Counted from the stretch's first letter, positions 42,663 through 52,227 are shown. The stretch: DNA of 64,000 bases from JBBDRJ01 sp963766295 (GCA_963766295.1 CAVXYW010000002.1:2005909-2069908), one strand, 5' to 3'. The notes: a model not told the origin generated them from the sequence alone. Translations and numbers: made by a program.

Positions 42663-44336
42663 TTAACCGTTGACCCGCACGTCGATCGACGCGCGGTCTT
42701 CATCGAATGGCCCGTAGCGGGCGATCACCTCCAGCTCCCATTCACCGGGAATGGAAAGCTGCCTTCCTTGAACTACGAAATGTCCTGGAGCGAGTCTCTT
42801 CGCTTCACCTTCAATAGGTCCGATGTCGTGCTCGGCGTTTCGGAACAGCACTTGCATCTCATCTACTTCCGCCGGAGTGCTGAACGGCGTCACCACGATC
42901 AGATGGACTTCGTTTGAACCTGCCCGGTTGGGATCCACAACCAAGTTGAGGTTGTTCTTCCCCAACGGCAGGTCTTGAACGAGCGGCCCTTCCAACCCGA
43001 GAGACACACGAGACGGCGCCAGGTTCACAAGGAAAGCCGTCAGCGCCAGGACAGCCAATCCCAAAACGATCTCCGTACGGACGGTCCTGCGTAGCACGCC
43101 GAGAGCTCGACCGGGATCACCCGATACGTCGCGTAGACGCGGTTTCACCCAGCGGTTGTTTACGAAACCGAGCGCAAGCAGCGGCACGAACACTCCGAGC
43201 TTGGTCAGTAGAACCGCTCCGTAACTCGAACCGGTCAGACCGCGCCAGGCGCCCACTTCGATCCATGCGCGCAATGCGCCCGTAGCCACGAGCACGCTGA
43301 CCGATACGAGCGCAACGTCCGAGAATCGGATCACCGAACGGGCGGCCAAGGCACGATCTCCGGAAGTCGCCGGAAGCGCACACGAAAGCAGCACGACGAG
43401 GCCACCGAGCCAGGTTGAAGCTGCAAGCACGTGCAACCCGTCCGCGGTGAGGTTGAACCAGACCGGCGATGTCGCCGATGCATGGCCCGCCGTTCCAATC
43501 GTCCAGCCCAGCGCAACGGCCAGGGTCCCGGTAGCGAAGCGCGATCGGGACGAGCCCCAAGCACGAGCGCCTCGAACGGTCAACCACACCGCCAGAACCG
43601 CTACGAGTCCGATGCGCGTGAGCGCAACGATTCCGTATCGCGTCCCGATGACTGTTTTCAATGTCTCGACACCGAGTGCACGGAACAGCGACACGTCCGC
43701 CGAAACCGCTCCGAAGGCAACGAACGAAACAAGGGTCGCTAGAAGAAGTAAGCCGCCCGACCACGTCAGCAGGCGCTTCCAGCTCCTTTCGAACCCGTCG
43801 TTTACCACTTCCTTTGGCCAAACGAAAAGACGGAACATCGCGGCTCCCACAACCAGCGCGAGGCTTGCCATCACCAGCCATCGGGCGGCCGTTGCTACGC
43901 CGGACTCGACCGAGCGGGAGCCCACTTCGCGTGCAAGATCGTCGGCGATACCCCGCGGCTTGGCTCCCGGTTCTCCGATGTGGAACACAAAGGCCTCTGC
44001 GATCGGATGCCCGTCGGCGGATACGACCCTCCAACTGACCGTGTAGGTACCGTCCTTCAGGCCGTTCTTCACCCGGGTGCGAATCGTTTCGGCACGTCCG
44101 TTCGCGTACTCAGTCCGTCCGACGTCGACTCGCTCGCCGCCGCTCGAGAAGACGCGGATACCGCCGAAGCCAACCTCAACGCCTTCGTTGAAGCGCATCT
44201 GCACATACGTCGGTTGCTTGGCAACGATGCGATCTGAGGCAGGCGTCGTCTCGCGCACTATGGCGTGCGCGAATGCCGGACCGTGCAGACTCAAGAGCGC
44301 GCACGACCCGATTACGACGATGAGAAGTCTCCGCAT
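42663..44336 (-). CDS. CopC-CopD (YcnJ-like) copper transport fusion protein
   Basis: 557 residues from ATG 44336 (GAGAGA upstream). The signal peptide ends in AFA and exposes an N-terminal His. The CopC domain (about 22-115) has MRFNEGVEVGFGGIRVF and VSADGHPIAEAFVFHIG, with His ligands for Cu(II). The CopD part has about eight membrane helices, including TIGTAGHASATSPVWFN and WLGGLVVLLSC. A final extracellular domain (about 470-557) follows. It probably takes up copper across the membrane for copper enzymes, with YcnI as donor. Confidence 0.88.
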   Translation of the reverse strand: MRRLLIVVIGSCALLSLHGPAFAHAIVRETTPASDRIVAKQPTYVQMRFNEGVEVGFGGIRVFSSGGERVDVGRTEYANGRAETIRTRVKNGLKDGTYTVSWRVVSADGHPIAEAFVFHIGEPGAKPRGIADDLAREVGSRSVESGVATAARWLVMASLALVVGAAMFRLFVWPKEVVNDGFERSWKRLLTWSGGLLLLATLVSFVAFGAVSADVSLFRALGVETLKTVIGTRYGIVALTRIGLVAVLAVWLTVRGARAWGSSRSRFATGTLAVALGWTIGTAGHASATSPVWFNLTADGLHVLAASTWLGGLVVLLSCALPATSGDRALAARSVIRFSDVALVSVSVLVATGALRAWIEVGAWRGLTGSSYGAVLLTKLGVFVPLLALGFVNNRWVKPRLRDVSGDPGRALGVLRRTVRTEIVLGLAVLALTAFLVNLAPSRVSLGLEGPLVQDLPLGKNNLNLVVDPNRAGSNEVHLIVVTPFSTPAEVDEMQVLFRNAEHDIGPIEGEAKRLAPGHFVVQGRQLSIPGEWELEVIARYGPFDEDRASIDVRVNG

Positions 44337-44409
44337 CGGTTCTCTCGCTTGGGGTTTCGCGAAGTCGACGGTCACGGCTAATAAGCCGCGCCGCGGTGCT
44401 GGCTGGGAC

Positions 44410-44991
44410 TTACGCGGTAAGCGGAGGCCCTCGGACGGAGAAGGACCCCTTCGGAACGGATGGAATGTAAGGGGCGGTCCGGAAGTATCTGACCGTCCTT
44501 AGTTCGGCGGGAGCCGGAACCCAGGCGGGCGCAGATCCGACGAGGCGGTCCACCAACCGTGTCGTCAAGGCTAGGAAGAGAGCGACCGCCACACCGAGAA
44601 TCACTTGAAGAACTACGCCAACCACGATCGCGGGCTCGCCAAAGATCGCCTTGGGATTGCCGACTACGACCCTTTCCATCAGCTCGATGAGCAAAAAGCT
44701 CGTGGCCTGCATGGCGATCAGACGACCGGCGTTCGATCTGAAAACTTGACCGGGAGCGCCCTCCATGCGCCGGCGCATACGCCGGGCGACGAAGTACATG
44801 AAGCCAAGTCCAGCTCCGACCGCGCCGGTAGCGGCGAACCATGGCCAGTAGCCGTGACCCGTCACATAGAGGAGCGCAGATCTATCCGCTGGGTTGGGGG
44901 CGACGAGCAGATAGGCGGCCCAGTGACCAAGCGCTACCGCTCCGACACCAAGGCCGGGCACCCACCAGGGCGATCGCTCTCGACACGGCAC
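44410..44991 (-). CDS. Four-helix membrane protein next to the copper genes
   Basis: 193 residues with about four membrane segments (about 10-31, 47-70, 88-108 and 118-142), ALGHWAAYLLVAPNPADRSA at the start and a Pro-rich tail ending RFRG-like SVRGPP. I recognise no named family. It is 73 bases upstream of the CopC-CopD start on the same strand, so it may be the first gene of the copper operon. GHWAAY and GHGYWPW supply candidate His ligands, but this is inference. Confidence 0.6.
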   Translation of the reverse strand: MPCRERSPWWVPGLGVGAVALGHWAAYLLVAPNPADRSALLYVTGHGYWPWFAATGAVGAGLGFMYFVARRMRRRMEGAPGQVFRSNAGRLIAMQATSFLLIELMERVVVGNPKAIFGEPAIVVGVVLQVILGVAVALFLALTTRLVDRLVGSAPAWVPAPAELRTVRYFRTAPYIPSVPKGSFSVRGPPLTA

Positions 44992-45055
44992 GGGTGAATC
45001 CTAATCAGACCTGGACGGCGGCTCAGTCGATCGCGTTGAGGGCCGACTCTGGATC

Positions 45056-46834
45056 ATGCGCCGGCTCCTGCTCGCGTTCGCCACTGCTCTTCTCGTTGCG
45101 GCCCTGATCCCGCTCGATGCGGACGGCGCACCCGTTGTCTCCGCAAACTTCGAGTTCGATCCCCCGGGGTCCTGGCAAAATGCCAACGAACGTCTCGAGA
45201 GAGGCGCGTGGGTCAAGCACTCAAGTCCCGTTGTGGCGGACCTGGGCGACGGCCCCGTCATCCTCACCGGTTCCCAGAACGGAAAGCTCTACGCGCTCAG
45301 GTACCGAAACGGAAGTCTGACCAAGGTCTGGGACTCGGGTAATTCCATCAACACCTTCATCGACTCATCGCCCGCCGTCGGCGACCTGAACGGCGACGGG
45401 TGCCCCGAAGTCGTCGTCGGTGCCGGAAACGAGAACGAGCCGAAAGGATCGGGCGTTCACGTTTTCGATTGCCACGGACGAAATCACCGTTTCTGGGCAG
45501 CTTCGGTGGGCGACATCCCGAACCACGTCGGCGTGTTCTCTTCACCGGCGATCGGCGACGTAACCGGAGACGGCTCGCCGGAGGTTGTGTACGGATCCTT
45601 CGACCAGAAGATCTACGTGAAGGATCGCAAAGGTAAGGATGTGCCCGGCTGGCCCCATCAGAACTTCGACACGATCTGGTCGTCGCCGGCGCTCGCCGAC
45701 ATAAACGGCGATGGCAAGAAGGAAGTCATCATCGGGACGGATCTCGGTGGCGGTGACGACGTGTTCGGTTGTCCCAAGCCGACTCGGGGAACACTGAAGA
45801 TCCTCGATGGCAGCGGGAACTTCACACCGAACTTCCCGAAGTGTCTCGACACACCGATCTGGTCATCCCCTTCGGTTCAGGACGTCAACGGTGACGGAAC
45901 GCTTGATGTGGTCATCGGAACGAACAACTACAGGGAGAACGGCGCAGTTGTCGGCGATTCTCAGATCGTTCGCGTCTTCGACTCCAAGTCCGGACAGCAG
46001 ATCTGGCAGACGGCCCTCGGAAACAGGACACGGGTCTTTTCGTCGGCTGCGATAGGCGATGTAGGCAACGACGGAACGTTGGACATCGCGTTCGGCACAC
46101 TGCAAGACCCCAACTACGGCGAGGTCTTCCTGCTCGACGCACACACCGGACGCATCCGGTGGCACCACGAGGGCGGCCATCGCGCCGTTTGTGCTTGCGG
46201 ATTCATGGGATCTCCGGTCATCGCCGACATCGACGGCGACTCGAAGCCGGAGGTCGTTGCAACGTCGCAAGTCGGCAGCATCAGCGCTTGGGACGAAGCC
46301 GGCAACGTCGTGATCGACAGCTTGTACCTGAGCGAGAACCTCGGTATACCGCCCGGCCAAGGCAGCTACATGTTCTTCAACTCGCCGGCCGTTGCCGACA
46401 CCGACGGCAACGGAACTAACGAGATCGTGGCAGGGTCGGGACTCTCGGGGACAAACCCACGTCGAGGGTTCGTTTGGATCGTCTCGACTCCGGGACGCGG
46501 CAAAGGTCCGTGGCCCTTCTTCAAACGCACGCCCGACCGGATCAGCTCGGTCGGCAGCGGGCCGGGCGGAGGCGACGCGCCGCAACAGCCCGCCCCGAGC
46601 GCGAACAACGTCGCGCATCCTCGCCGGACGACGCCGCGCCCCGTCGCGACAGCTTCTCTCACTCCGACACCGTCGATCACGGAGTCGCCAACTTCGAGGC
46701 CTCAAGCCGTAGTTCGCACGGAGGATCCGCCCAACTCGGGCTTGCACGTCGCGCTGACGATCGCCGGGTCGGCGCTCGCTGCCGGGGCCGGCGGGCTTGT
46801 GTTCTTCGCCCGGCGGCGGCGAGCACTGGGGTAA
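45056..46834 (+). CDS. Secreted FG-GAP/VCBS beta-propeller protein with C-terminal membrane anchor
   Basis: 592 residues. A signal peptide (1-25) is followed by about seven repeats of the type SSPAVGDLNGDGCPEVVVG, each with an Asp/Gly-rich calcium loop, forming an integrin-like propeller (about 45-480). A Pro/Thr/Ser-rich stalk (about 495-555), one membrane helix (ALTIAGSALAAGAGGLVFFA) and an Arg tail (RRRR) end it. It should be displayed on the cell surface. The anchor design matches the repaired C-terminus of the large protein at 6325-10606. Ligand unknown. It is divergent from the 44410-44991 gene. Confidence 0.82.
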   Translation: MRRLLLAFATALLVAALIPLDADGAPVVSANFEFDPPGSWQNANERLERGAWVKHSSPVVADLGDGPVILTGSQNGKLYALRYRNGSLTKVWDSGNSINTFIDSSPAVGDLNGDGCPEVVVGAGNENEPKGSGVHVFDCHGRNHRFWAASVGDIPNHVGVFSSPAIGDVTGDGSPEVVYGSFDQKIYVKDRKGKDVPGWPHQNFDTIWSSPALADINGDGKKEVIIGTDLGGGDDVFGCPKPTRGTLKILDGSGNFTPNFPKCLDTPIWSSPSVQDVNGDGTLDVVIGTNNYRENGAVVGDSQIVRVFDSKSGQQIWQTALGNRTRVFSSAAIGDVGNDGTLDIAFGTLQDPNYGEVFLLDAHTGRIRWHHEGGHRAVCACGFMGSPVIADIDGDSKPEVVATSQVGSISAWDEAGNVVIDSLYLSENLGIPPGQGSYMFFNSPAVADTDGNGTNEIVAGSGLSGTNPRRGFVWIVSTPGRGKGPWPFFKRTPDRISSVGSGPGGGDAPQQPAPSANNVAHPRRTTPRPVATASLTPTPSITESPTSRPQAVVRTEDPPNSGLHVALTIAGSALAAGAGGLVFFARRRRALG

Positions 46835-46844
46835 CGTCGCGAGA

Positions 46845-47672
46845 GTGGCGAAACCGAACACCGCCTTCGTTCTCGGAGGCGGAGGGCATCTTGGCGCGTA
46901 CGAGGTGGGGATGATGCGCGCGCTCATCGAGCGCGGGATCATGCCCGACCTTGTAGTCGGCACTTCGATCGGCGCGATCAACGGAGCGTCAATCGCTGCC
47001 GATCCATCCCCCGCGACGGTCGACAGGCTGGAACAGGTCTGGACGAACCTCGACGACACGGGTGTCTTCGCGAGCTCGATCATCTCGCAGGCCGCGAGCC
47101 TCGTCCGCACGAAGACGCACCTTCACTCGAATACTGCGTTGCGCAAGCTTCTCGAAAAAACTCTGCCATCGCAGTTCTCCGATCTGGCCGTCCCCTTCGA
47201 ATGCGTAGCCGCGAGCATCGAGCGAGCCGCCGAGCACTGGTTCAGCACAGGTCCACTGATCGAAGCGATCCTCGCCTCGTGCGCCGTCCCCGGGATTTTG
47301 CCGCCGGTAAAGATCGGCGACGAGTACTTCATCGACGGCGGCACGGTGAACAGCGTCCCGATCGGACATGCAGCCGAGTTGGGAGCCAAGACCGTTTTCG
47401 TCCTGCACGTCGGACGCATCGAGCGACCCCTGACGAAGCCACGCAACATCTGGGAAGTCGCGATGGTCGCCTTCGAGGTGGCGAGAAGGCACAGAGTGGC
47501 GCGTGATCTCGCGACATTGCCGGAGGGGACAACAGCGCACGTATTGCCGACCGGCGAAACCGAAAAGTGGAACGACCCCAAACAACTTCGCTACCGGAAC
47601 TTCAGTGCAGCACCGGCCAGGATCCAACGGGCTTACGAGGCCACTTCGGCATACTTGGACGCAATTAGCTAG
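46845..47672 (+). CDS. Patatin-like phospholipase
   Basis: 275 residues from GTG 46845, 10 bases after the previous stop. The Ser-Asp dyad hydrolase motifs are AFVLGGGGHLGAYEVGMM (oxyanion hole), VVGTSIGAING (nucleophile Ser in GxSxG) and YFIDGGTVNSVP (catalytic Asp in DGG). No signal peptide, so probably cytoplasmic or membrane-surface. It would release fatty acids from phospholipids. It lies 33 bases before an acyltransferase gene. Confidence 0.88.
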   Translation: MAKPNTAFVLGGGGHLGAYEVGMMRALIERGIMPDLVVGTSIGAINGASIAADPSPATVDRLEQVWTNLDDTGVFASSIISQAASLVRTKTHLHSNTALRKLLEKTLPSQFSDLAVPFECVAASIERAAEHWFSTGPLIEAILASCAVPGILPPVKIGDEYFIDGGTVNSVPIGHAAELGAKTVFVLHVGRIERPLTKPRNIWEVAMVAFEVARRHRVARDLATLPEGTTAHVLPTGETEKWNDPKQLRYRNFSAAPARIQRAYEATSAYLDAIS

Positions 47673-47705
47673 GTCACGGGACGGAGTCGGGGTGCGGGGG
47701 CACGA

Positions 47706-48719
47706 GTGAAGCTTCCACCGCGGTTGGTTCGCCGTTTGATTCTCGATCCGCTGGCGTTCGTTCTTTGCATCGCATTACTCACGCTCTCACCCGTTTTCTT
47801 ACTGGTTGCCTTCCTGCTCGATCTCGGCTCCCATGGCCGCTGGCCGACCGTTCGTTTGATCACGCTCGGCGCGGTGTTCCTCTATCGCGAGATCTGCGGG
47901 ATAGCCATGCTCTTCCTTCTCTGGGTCGCGAGCGGATTCGGCATCGCGATCCGAACACGTCCTTTCCAGAAAGCGCACTACGCAGTCTTACGTTGGTGGC
48001 TGACGGGTCTATTCAGCGGAGCCAGGCTTCTACTCGGACTCAAAGTAGAGATCGAAGAACGTCAGCCTCCGCGAACCGGTCCTGTTCTCGTCTTCAGCCG
48101 CCACGCCGGGGCAGGCGATTCGATACTCATCGCACAGACGTTGATGGTCGGCTTCAAGAGACACTGTCGCGTGGTGATGAAGGCCGAGCTTCAGTTCGAT
48201 CCAGTCATAGATATCGCCGGCAACCGCTGCCCGAACGCATTCGTCCGTCCCAACTCGACCCAGGGTGACAAGTTCGTTGCCAACATCGGCAGGCTGGCGA
48301 AAGGCCTGCGCAACAACGAGGCGCTGATGCTCTTCCCGGAAGGGGGCAACTTCACCTTCAGCCGCTGGACGAACGCGATCGCGAGCCTGCGCAAGCGTGG
48401 GCTGGAAAGTCACGCGACGGCGGCCGAGAAGATGCAACACCTTCTTCCTCCGCGACCGGGAGGTGCATCGGCCGCGATCACATCCGCCGCGGATGCCGAC
48501 GTCGTGTTCGTTGCCCATACCGGATTGGAAGATCTCGACTCACTCGGCGCCATCCGCGCACGGATCCCGCTGAAGGAACCGATCCGCGGTCGCTACTGGC
48601 GTGTGGCCCCGGTCGACATCCCCCCGAATGGACAAGAACGCGTCGACTGGCTGTTCGATTGGTGGGGGCGTATCGATCAGTGGATCCACGACCGGCGTCC
48701 GGCCGAACACTCGCGCTGA
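47706..48719 (+). CDS. 1-acyl-sn-glycerol-3-phosphate acyltransferase-like protein
   Basis: 337 residues, GTG start. One or two N-terminal membrane helices (about 15-40 and 60-80) precede the acyltransferase motifs: VLVFSRHAGAGDSILIAQTL with the HX4D catalytic pair (His about 132), then MLFPEGGNFTF as the substrate-binding EGG motif. It would acylate lysophosphatidic acid or another lysolipid. Pairing with the patatin gene suggests phospholipid deacylation and reacylation. The stop touches that of the convergent DUF4188 gene. Confidence 0.85.
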   Translation: MKLPPRLVRRLILDPLAFVLCIALLTLSPVFLLVAFLLDLGSHGRWPTVRLITLGAVFLYREICGIAMLFLLWVASGFGIAIRTRPFQKAHYAVLRWWLTGLFSGARLLLGLKVEIEERQPPRTGPVLVFSRHAGAGDSILIAQTLMVGFKRHCRVVMKAELQFDPVIDIAGNRCPNAFVRPNSTQGDKFVANIGRLAKGLRNNEALMLFPEGGNFTFSRWTNAIASLRKRGLESHATAAEKMQHLLPPRPGGASAAITSAADADVVFVAHTGLEDLDSLGAIRARIPLKEPIRGRYWRVAPVDIPPNGQERVDWLFDWWGRIDQWIHDRRPAEHSR

Positions 48720-49208
48720 CTACTGAGGAGTGCGCAGCCTCTCTATGCGGGTGCGCGCCCTCTCCAGCTGCCCGACAGCAGGTACGTGGTTCGTCGCGGA
48801 ACCGAGCCCGAAGACCGGCATGTTGCCGTAGACACATTCGTAAGCTCCGGCCTCAACCTTGTAAGTCTCGTGGAAGATCCCAACGGTGCCGTCGGTCCCG
48901 ACAGCCTTGTTGTATCGCTGCCAAGCCCCACGATGGGGATCGCCTGGGTCGCTCGCGAACCTCTCGAGGTCTTCGAAGCTGCGCCAGTACTGAGCGAACG
49001 CGAACCCCCTCCAGTAGAGGAAGTTCTCGCCCCCCAAAAATCCCTTCGCCGGATGCTCGCTCAATGTCTTGAGCATCGGCGGCATCGCCCTAGCCACCGG
49101 TAGCCACTTGTCCGGACGATGGAACTTGTTGATGCGCATCCCGATGATGAAAACGACGAACGGTCCGTCGATCTTGGCGGTGTAGCGTCCCGGCTGGACC
49201 TTCCGCAT
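48720..49208 (-). CDS. DUF4188 family protein
   Basis: 162 residues. VVFIIGMRINKFHRPDKWLP, FAFAQYWRSFEDLERFASDP, HETYKVEAGAYECVYGNMP and FGLGSAT are the DUF4188 signature, a dimeric alpha-beta-barrel group related to heme monooxygenases and phenylacetaldoxime dehydratase. The substrate is unknown. The start has no strong ribosome site. Confidence 0.85.
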   Translation of the reverse strand: MRKVQPGRYTAKIDGPFVVFIIGMRINKFHRPDKWLPVARAMPPMLKTLSEHPAKGFLGGENFLYWRGFAFAQYWRSFEDLERFASDPGDPHRGAWQRYNKAVGTDGTVGIFHETYKVEAGAYECVYGNMPVFGLGSATNHVPAVGQLERARTRIERLRTPQ

Positions 49209-49244
49209 CGTCTCCTTACGCTACGCCGCTTGACCGGACGAAAT

Positions 49245-49502
49245 CTACGCCAGCAGGGCCCGCGGCCAGCGGAGGCCGTCGAGCTCGGTGTAGGCCGTCG
49301 GGTCGAAGACGTCGTCCGGGTGCCCGGCTTCGTCCAAAACGATCTCGATCCGGGACGTCGGCGGAATCGCCCAGTGCTCACGTGGGTCGTTCTTCATGAC
49401 GAAGATCGTCGCCACGCCGATGAGTAGTGCACCGCTGAGCTTCCAACCGGACACGGCCAACGTACGAAAGAGCCGGTCGATCAGCAGTTCTCGAAGCGTC
49501 AT
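49245..49502 (-). CDS. Small membrane protein, unknown
   Basis: 85 residues. A cationic start (MTLRELLIDRLFRTL), one membrane helix (about 19-36), then a short external part with RIEIVLDEAGHPDDVFDPTA. No recognised family. It stands alone between the DUF4188 gene and a divergent TSUP gene 58 bases away. The frame is clean and codon use matches neighbours. Confidence 0.5.
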   Translation of the reverse strand: MTLRELLIDRLFRTLAVSGWKLSGALLIGVATIFVMKNDPREHWAIPPTSRIEIVLDEAGHPDDVFDPTAYTELDGLRWPRALLA

Positions 49503-49560
49503 CCGGCAACCCTAACCCTGGTGGCGCATCAGTTCAGGCGGGGCACGATGATGTGGGGCG

Positions 49561-50331
49561 ATGACCGAAGCTCTCGTTGGGCTGGTAACTCTGGGAGCCG
49601 CGGCCCTCACGTTCTTCTCCGGCTTCGGGCTCGGCACCGTCCTGTTGCCCGTGTTCGTCCTCTTCATGCCGACGAGCGCAGCCGTCGCCAGCGTCGCCAT
49701 CGTCCATTTCCTAAATAACGCACTCAAGTTCTGGCTCGTCCGCCAACACGCTGATCGCAGCGTGGTGATCCGCTTCGGTCTTCCGGGATTCATCGCCGCC
49801 TTCGGCGGCGCGGCTCTTCTCGAGGTCTTAGATGGCCTCGAACCCCTCGGCCGGACAACTCTCGGCGGGATCGACATCGTCGTCTCGCCGGTGGACTTGG
49901 TAGTCGGCGCATTGCTTCTTGTCTTTGGGCTGCAGGAGCTACTTCACCAGCCGAACAAAGCGATCTCCGACCGCTACTTGCCGATCGGTGGCGCAGCGAG
50001 TGGCTTCGTCGGCGGATTGTCCGGACTGCAAGGTGCACTCAGGAGCGCGTTCCTCATCCGGGCCGGAATGAAAGCCGCTCCGTTTATCGCGACGGGCGCC
50101 GCGATCGCCCTCCTGGTTGATACGTCGCGGATCTTCGTCTACTCCGTCCGAGGCTTGCTCTTCGCGCCGGGTCAGTCGGGCACTACCCTGACCGCCGCAC
50201 TCATCGGAGCCACGGTCGGAACTTTCATCGGAAATCGATTCATAGACAAGGTCACTCTGCGCGCGGTGCGAATCATCGTCGGCGTCCTGCTCGTCGTTAT
50301 AGCGTTCGCTCTGGGATCGGGGCTCGTCTAG
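49561..50331 (+). CDS. TSUP (TauE/SafE) family permease
   Basis: 256 residues with about eight hydrophobic segments. The internal repeat is seen as GFGLGTVLLPVFVLFMPTSA and the second-half GGLSGLQGALRSAFLIRAGM, the two conserved glycine-rich loops of the family. These permeases carry sulfite, sulfonates or related organic anions. No neighbour points to a substrate. Confidence 0.85.
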   Translation: MTEALVGLVTLGAAALTFFSGFGLGTVLLPVFVLFMPTSAAVASVAIVHFLNNALKFWLVRQHADRSVVIRFGLPGFIAAFGGAALLEVLDGLEPLGRTTLGGIDIVVSPVDLVVGALLLVFGLQELLHQPNKAISDRYLPIGGAASGFVGGLSGLQGALRSAFLIRAGMKAAPFIATGAAIALLVDTSRIFVYSVRGLLFAPGQSGTTLTAALIGATVGTFIGNRFIDKVTLRAVRIIVGVLLVVIAFALGSGLV

Positions 50332-50334
50332 CCG

Positions 50335-51228
50335 TCATCGGCGTCCCGAGATGTAAGCCATCCCCTGAGCTCTCGGCGGCGGCTGCGAGAGGTTGTGCTC
50401 CAAGAACCGATCGAGGAAGTCGTCAGCTTCATCGCCCGCGATATCACGGACCAACTCTTCGAAGCTCTTGTCGAAGGGGTTCGGCCTTGCTTGCCACTGA
50501 GCGCGAAGGCGTTGCCTCGCGGAATCGGTAATCCGTTTCGGCGGTTGCGGATGACTGTAGGTGTGTTCGTAGCTCAAGGTCACCTCGGAAAAGCCGGCCT
50601 CCTCGAACCAGCCGCGGAGATCACGTTCGTCCCATCCGGTGAACGGACCCACGGGACTGTTGCGGTAGTGCTCCTGGATCTCGTCGTAGATCGGTTGGAA
50701 GGAATCGTAGATCCCACTTTCGATGATTCGATCATTCGACGTTCGCCACACCTCGTTGATCGGCTCGAAGACCGAGAAGCGACCACCGCTTTTCAACACA
50801 CGAAAGAGCTCTCTGATCCCAGCCGGCTTGTCCTTTAGATAGATCAGGACGGATCGCGTGAGCACAACATCGAAGGTCTCGTTTCCGAAAGGCAGAGCGA
50901 TGATGTCGCCGACGGCAGCGAACAGCGGCACATCTGTGTCCTTTGCCTGGCTCCGGCAAACCGACAACGCATCGTGAGATATGTCGCTGGCCACAACGAA
51001 CGCCGGGCTCTTGAGAAGTCGTTGTGCTTCAAGTGCGATAAGCCCGGTACCCGAGCCGACATCGAGGACACTATCGCCGCGTTTGAGCTTGGCTCCCTTG
51101 AGGACTCGATCGCGCAGCTTGTTGAGCTGTGCGAACATCGCGCGAACCAGCTTCTCGTCGAGACCGCGCTGGCGGCCGCTGGTGAGCCAATCCGCCCAGC
51201 GATCCTTTTTAGCGGGCGACTCCGGCAT
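50335..51228 (-). CDS. SAM-dependent methyltransferase
   Basis: 297 residues, class I Rossmann methyltransferase. Motif I is SVLDVGSGTGLIALEAQRL. VVASDISHDALSVCRSQA binds the SAM ribose. FDVVLTRSVLIYLKDKPAG and SGGRFSVFEPINEV match motifs II-III of UbiE-like enzymes. The N-terminus DRWADWLTSGRQRG and the long C-terminal helical part are shared with uncharacterised actinobacterial homologues. The substrate is unknown. The ATG lies 6 bases after the stop of the next gene, so they are cotranscribed. Confidence 0.85.
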   Translation of the reverse strand: MPESPAKKDRWADWLTSGRQRGLDEKLVRAMFAQLNKLRDRVLKGAKLKRGDSVLDVGSGTGLIALEAQRLLKSPAFVVASDISHDALSVCRSQAKDTDVPLFAAVGDIIALPFGNETFDVVLTRSVLIYLKDKPAGIRELFRVLKSGGRFSVFEPINEVWRTSNDRIIESGIYDSFQPIYDEIQEHYRNSPVGPFTGWDERDLRGWFEEAGFSEVTLSYEHTYSHPQPPKRITDSARQRLRAQWQARPNPFDKSFEELVRDIAGDEADDFLDRFLEHNLSQPPPRAQGMAYISGRR

Positions 51229-51234
51229 GGTTGC

Positions 51235-52227
51235 TTAGAGCTTCAGCCAGCCCAGCTGAATCTTCCAGTGACGGCCTACCTGAAGGTGCTTCACGATCGC
51301 CCGTTGCAAAGTCGTCTCCATCGGAAGCTCGTCGAGTGAATCCGGCAAGTGACCGAAAACGAATCTGATCACGTCCTCATCGCCCGGCATCGTCTCGTCC
51401 TCGACCATCGTGAAGCGTCGCTGGAACCTGATGATGTTCGAATCTTCGGGCAGGTAATCGGCGAGCTGCTCGTCGAGCAGCCAGGAATTGCAGATGGCCA
51501 CCCGGTAATCGCGTTCGGGAAAGTGCAGCGCGAAGAAGGATCGAGCAACATCGAGTGATTCGTCACAGGCCTGTGGCGTCAGCGGGCCAAGAGCGGGGAT
51601 GTGCATTCCGAGCGCCAGATCGTTGGTAACGAAATCCAAGCCGTCGGCATCGAATCGGATGCGTTCGTCGTTGTACTGCAGCCGGCCCAATCGGTAGATG
51701 TCGCCCCGGAAGTGAAGCCAGATCCAGAAAGCTCCGTCGAAGCCGGCGATGCCATTGCGAGTCTGATAGTTCGCAACTTGCAAGCCAGTGTCGCGCAGTG
51801 TGTCCCACGTGATCCCCTCCGGGATGCCACGCGCGGCATGAACGGCGAGAGTTTCCGGTACGGCAGCGAGGAAGACGTACAGATGGAAGTACCTGCTGAG
51901 CGCATCCTCGGCCCGGACGACCGGAGCCGGCCATGGCGGTGCCAACGCGATGCCGTTGCGACTCACGACGTAGTGGTGCAGGCGTTCCAGCAGCCACCAA
52001 GCTTCGGGGTTGGCGTCGGAGTTCGGGAACGCTTCGATCATCTCGTCGACCGCATGCGGCGGTACATCCAGTCTCGTTAGGACGTCCCGCGATTGGTCGA
52101 GGGACGGGAAGCGAAACCCGTCGGGCGACGGACCGGCATCGGCGAGCGCTTGCAGCCTTAGTTCGGCCGGATCTTCGGGCCACTCCAGCCAAGATCGAAC
52201 CTGCTCCACCATTGCCCTGTCCCGCAC
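51235..52227 (-). CDS. GNAT-like acyltransferase (NAT_N/GNAT_C, DUF5596 type)
   Basis: 330 residues, GTG start; an ATG five codons downstream is also possible. The helical N-terminal half is followed by DGLDFVTNDLALGMHIPALG, CDESLDVARSFFALHFPERD, AICNSWLLDEQLADYLPEDS and NIIRFQRRF, the pattern of the GNAT-like C-terminal domain found in acyltransferase-annotated actinobacterial proteins. The acyl acceptor is unknown. It forms an operon with the methyltransferase, and the two may modify the same molecule. Confidence 0.78.
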   Translation of the reverse strand: MRDRAMVEQVRSWLEWPEDPAELRLQALADAGPSPDGFRFPSLDQSRDVLTRLDVPPHAVDEMIEAFPNSDANPEAWWLLERLHHYVVSRNGIALAPPWPAPVVRAEDALSRYFHLYVFLAAVPETLAVHAARGIPEGITWDTLRDTGLQVANYQTRNGIAGFDGAFWIWLHFRGDIYRLGRLQYNDERIRFDADGLDFVTNDLALGMHIPALGPLTPQACDESLDVARSFFALHFPERDYRVAICNSWLLDEQLADYLPEDSNIIRFQRRFTMVEDETMPGDEDVIRFVFGHLPDSLDELPMETTLQRAIVKHLQVGRHWKIQLGWLKL

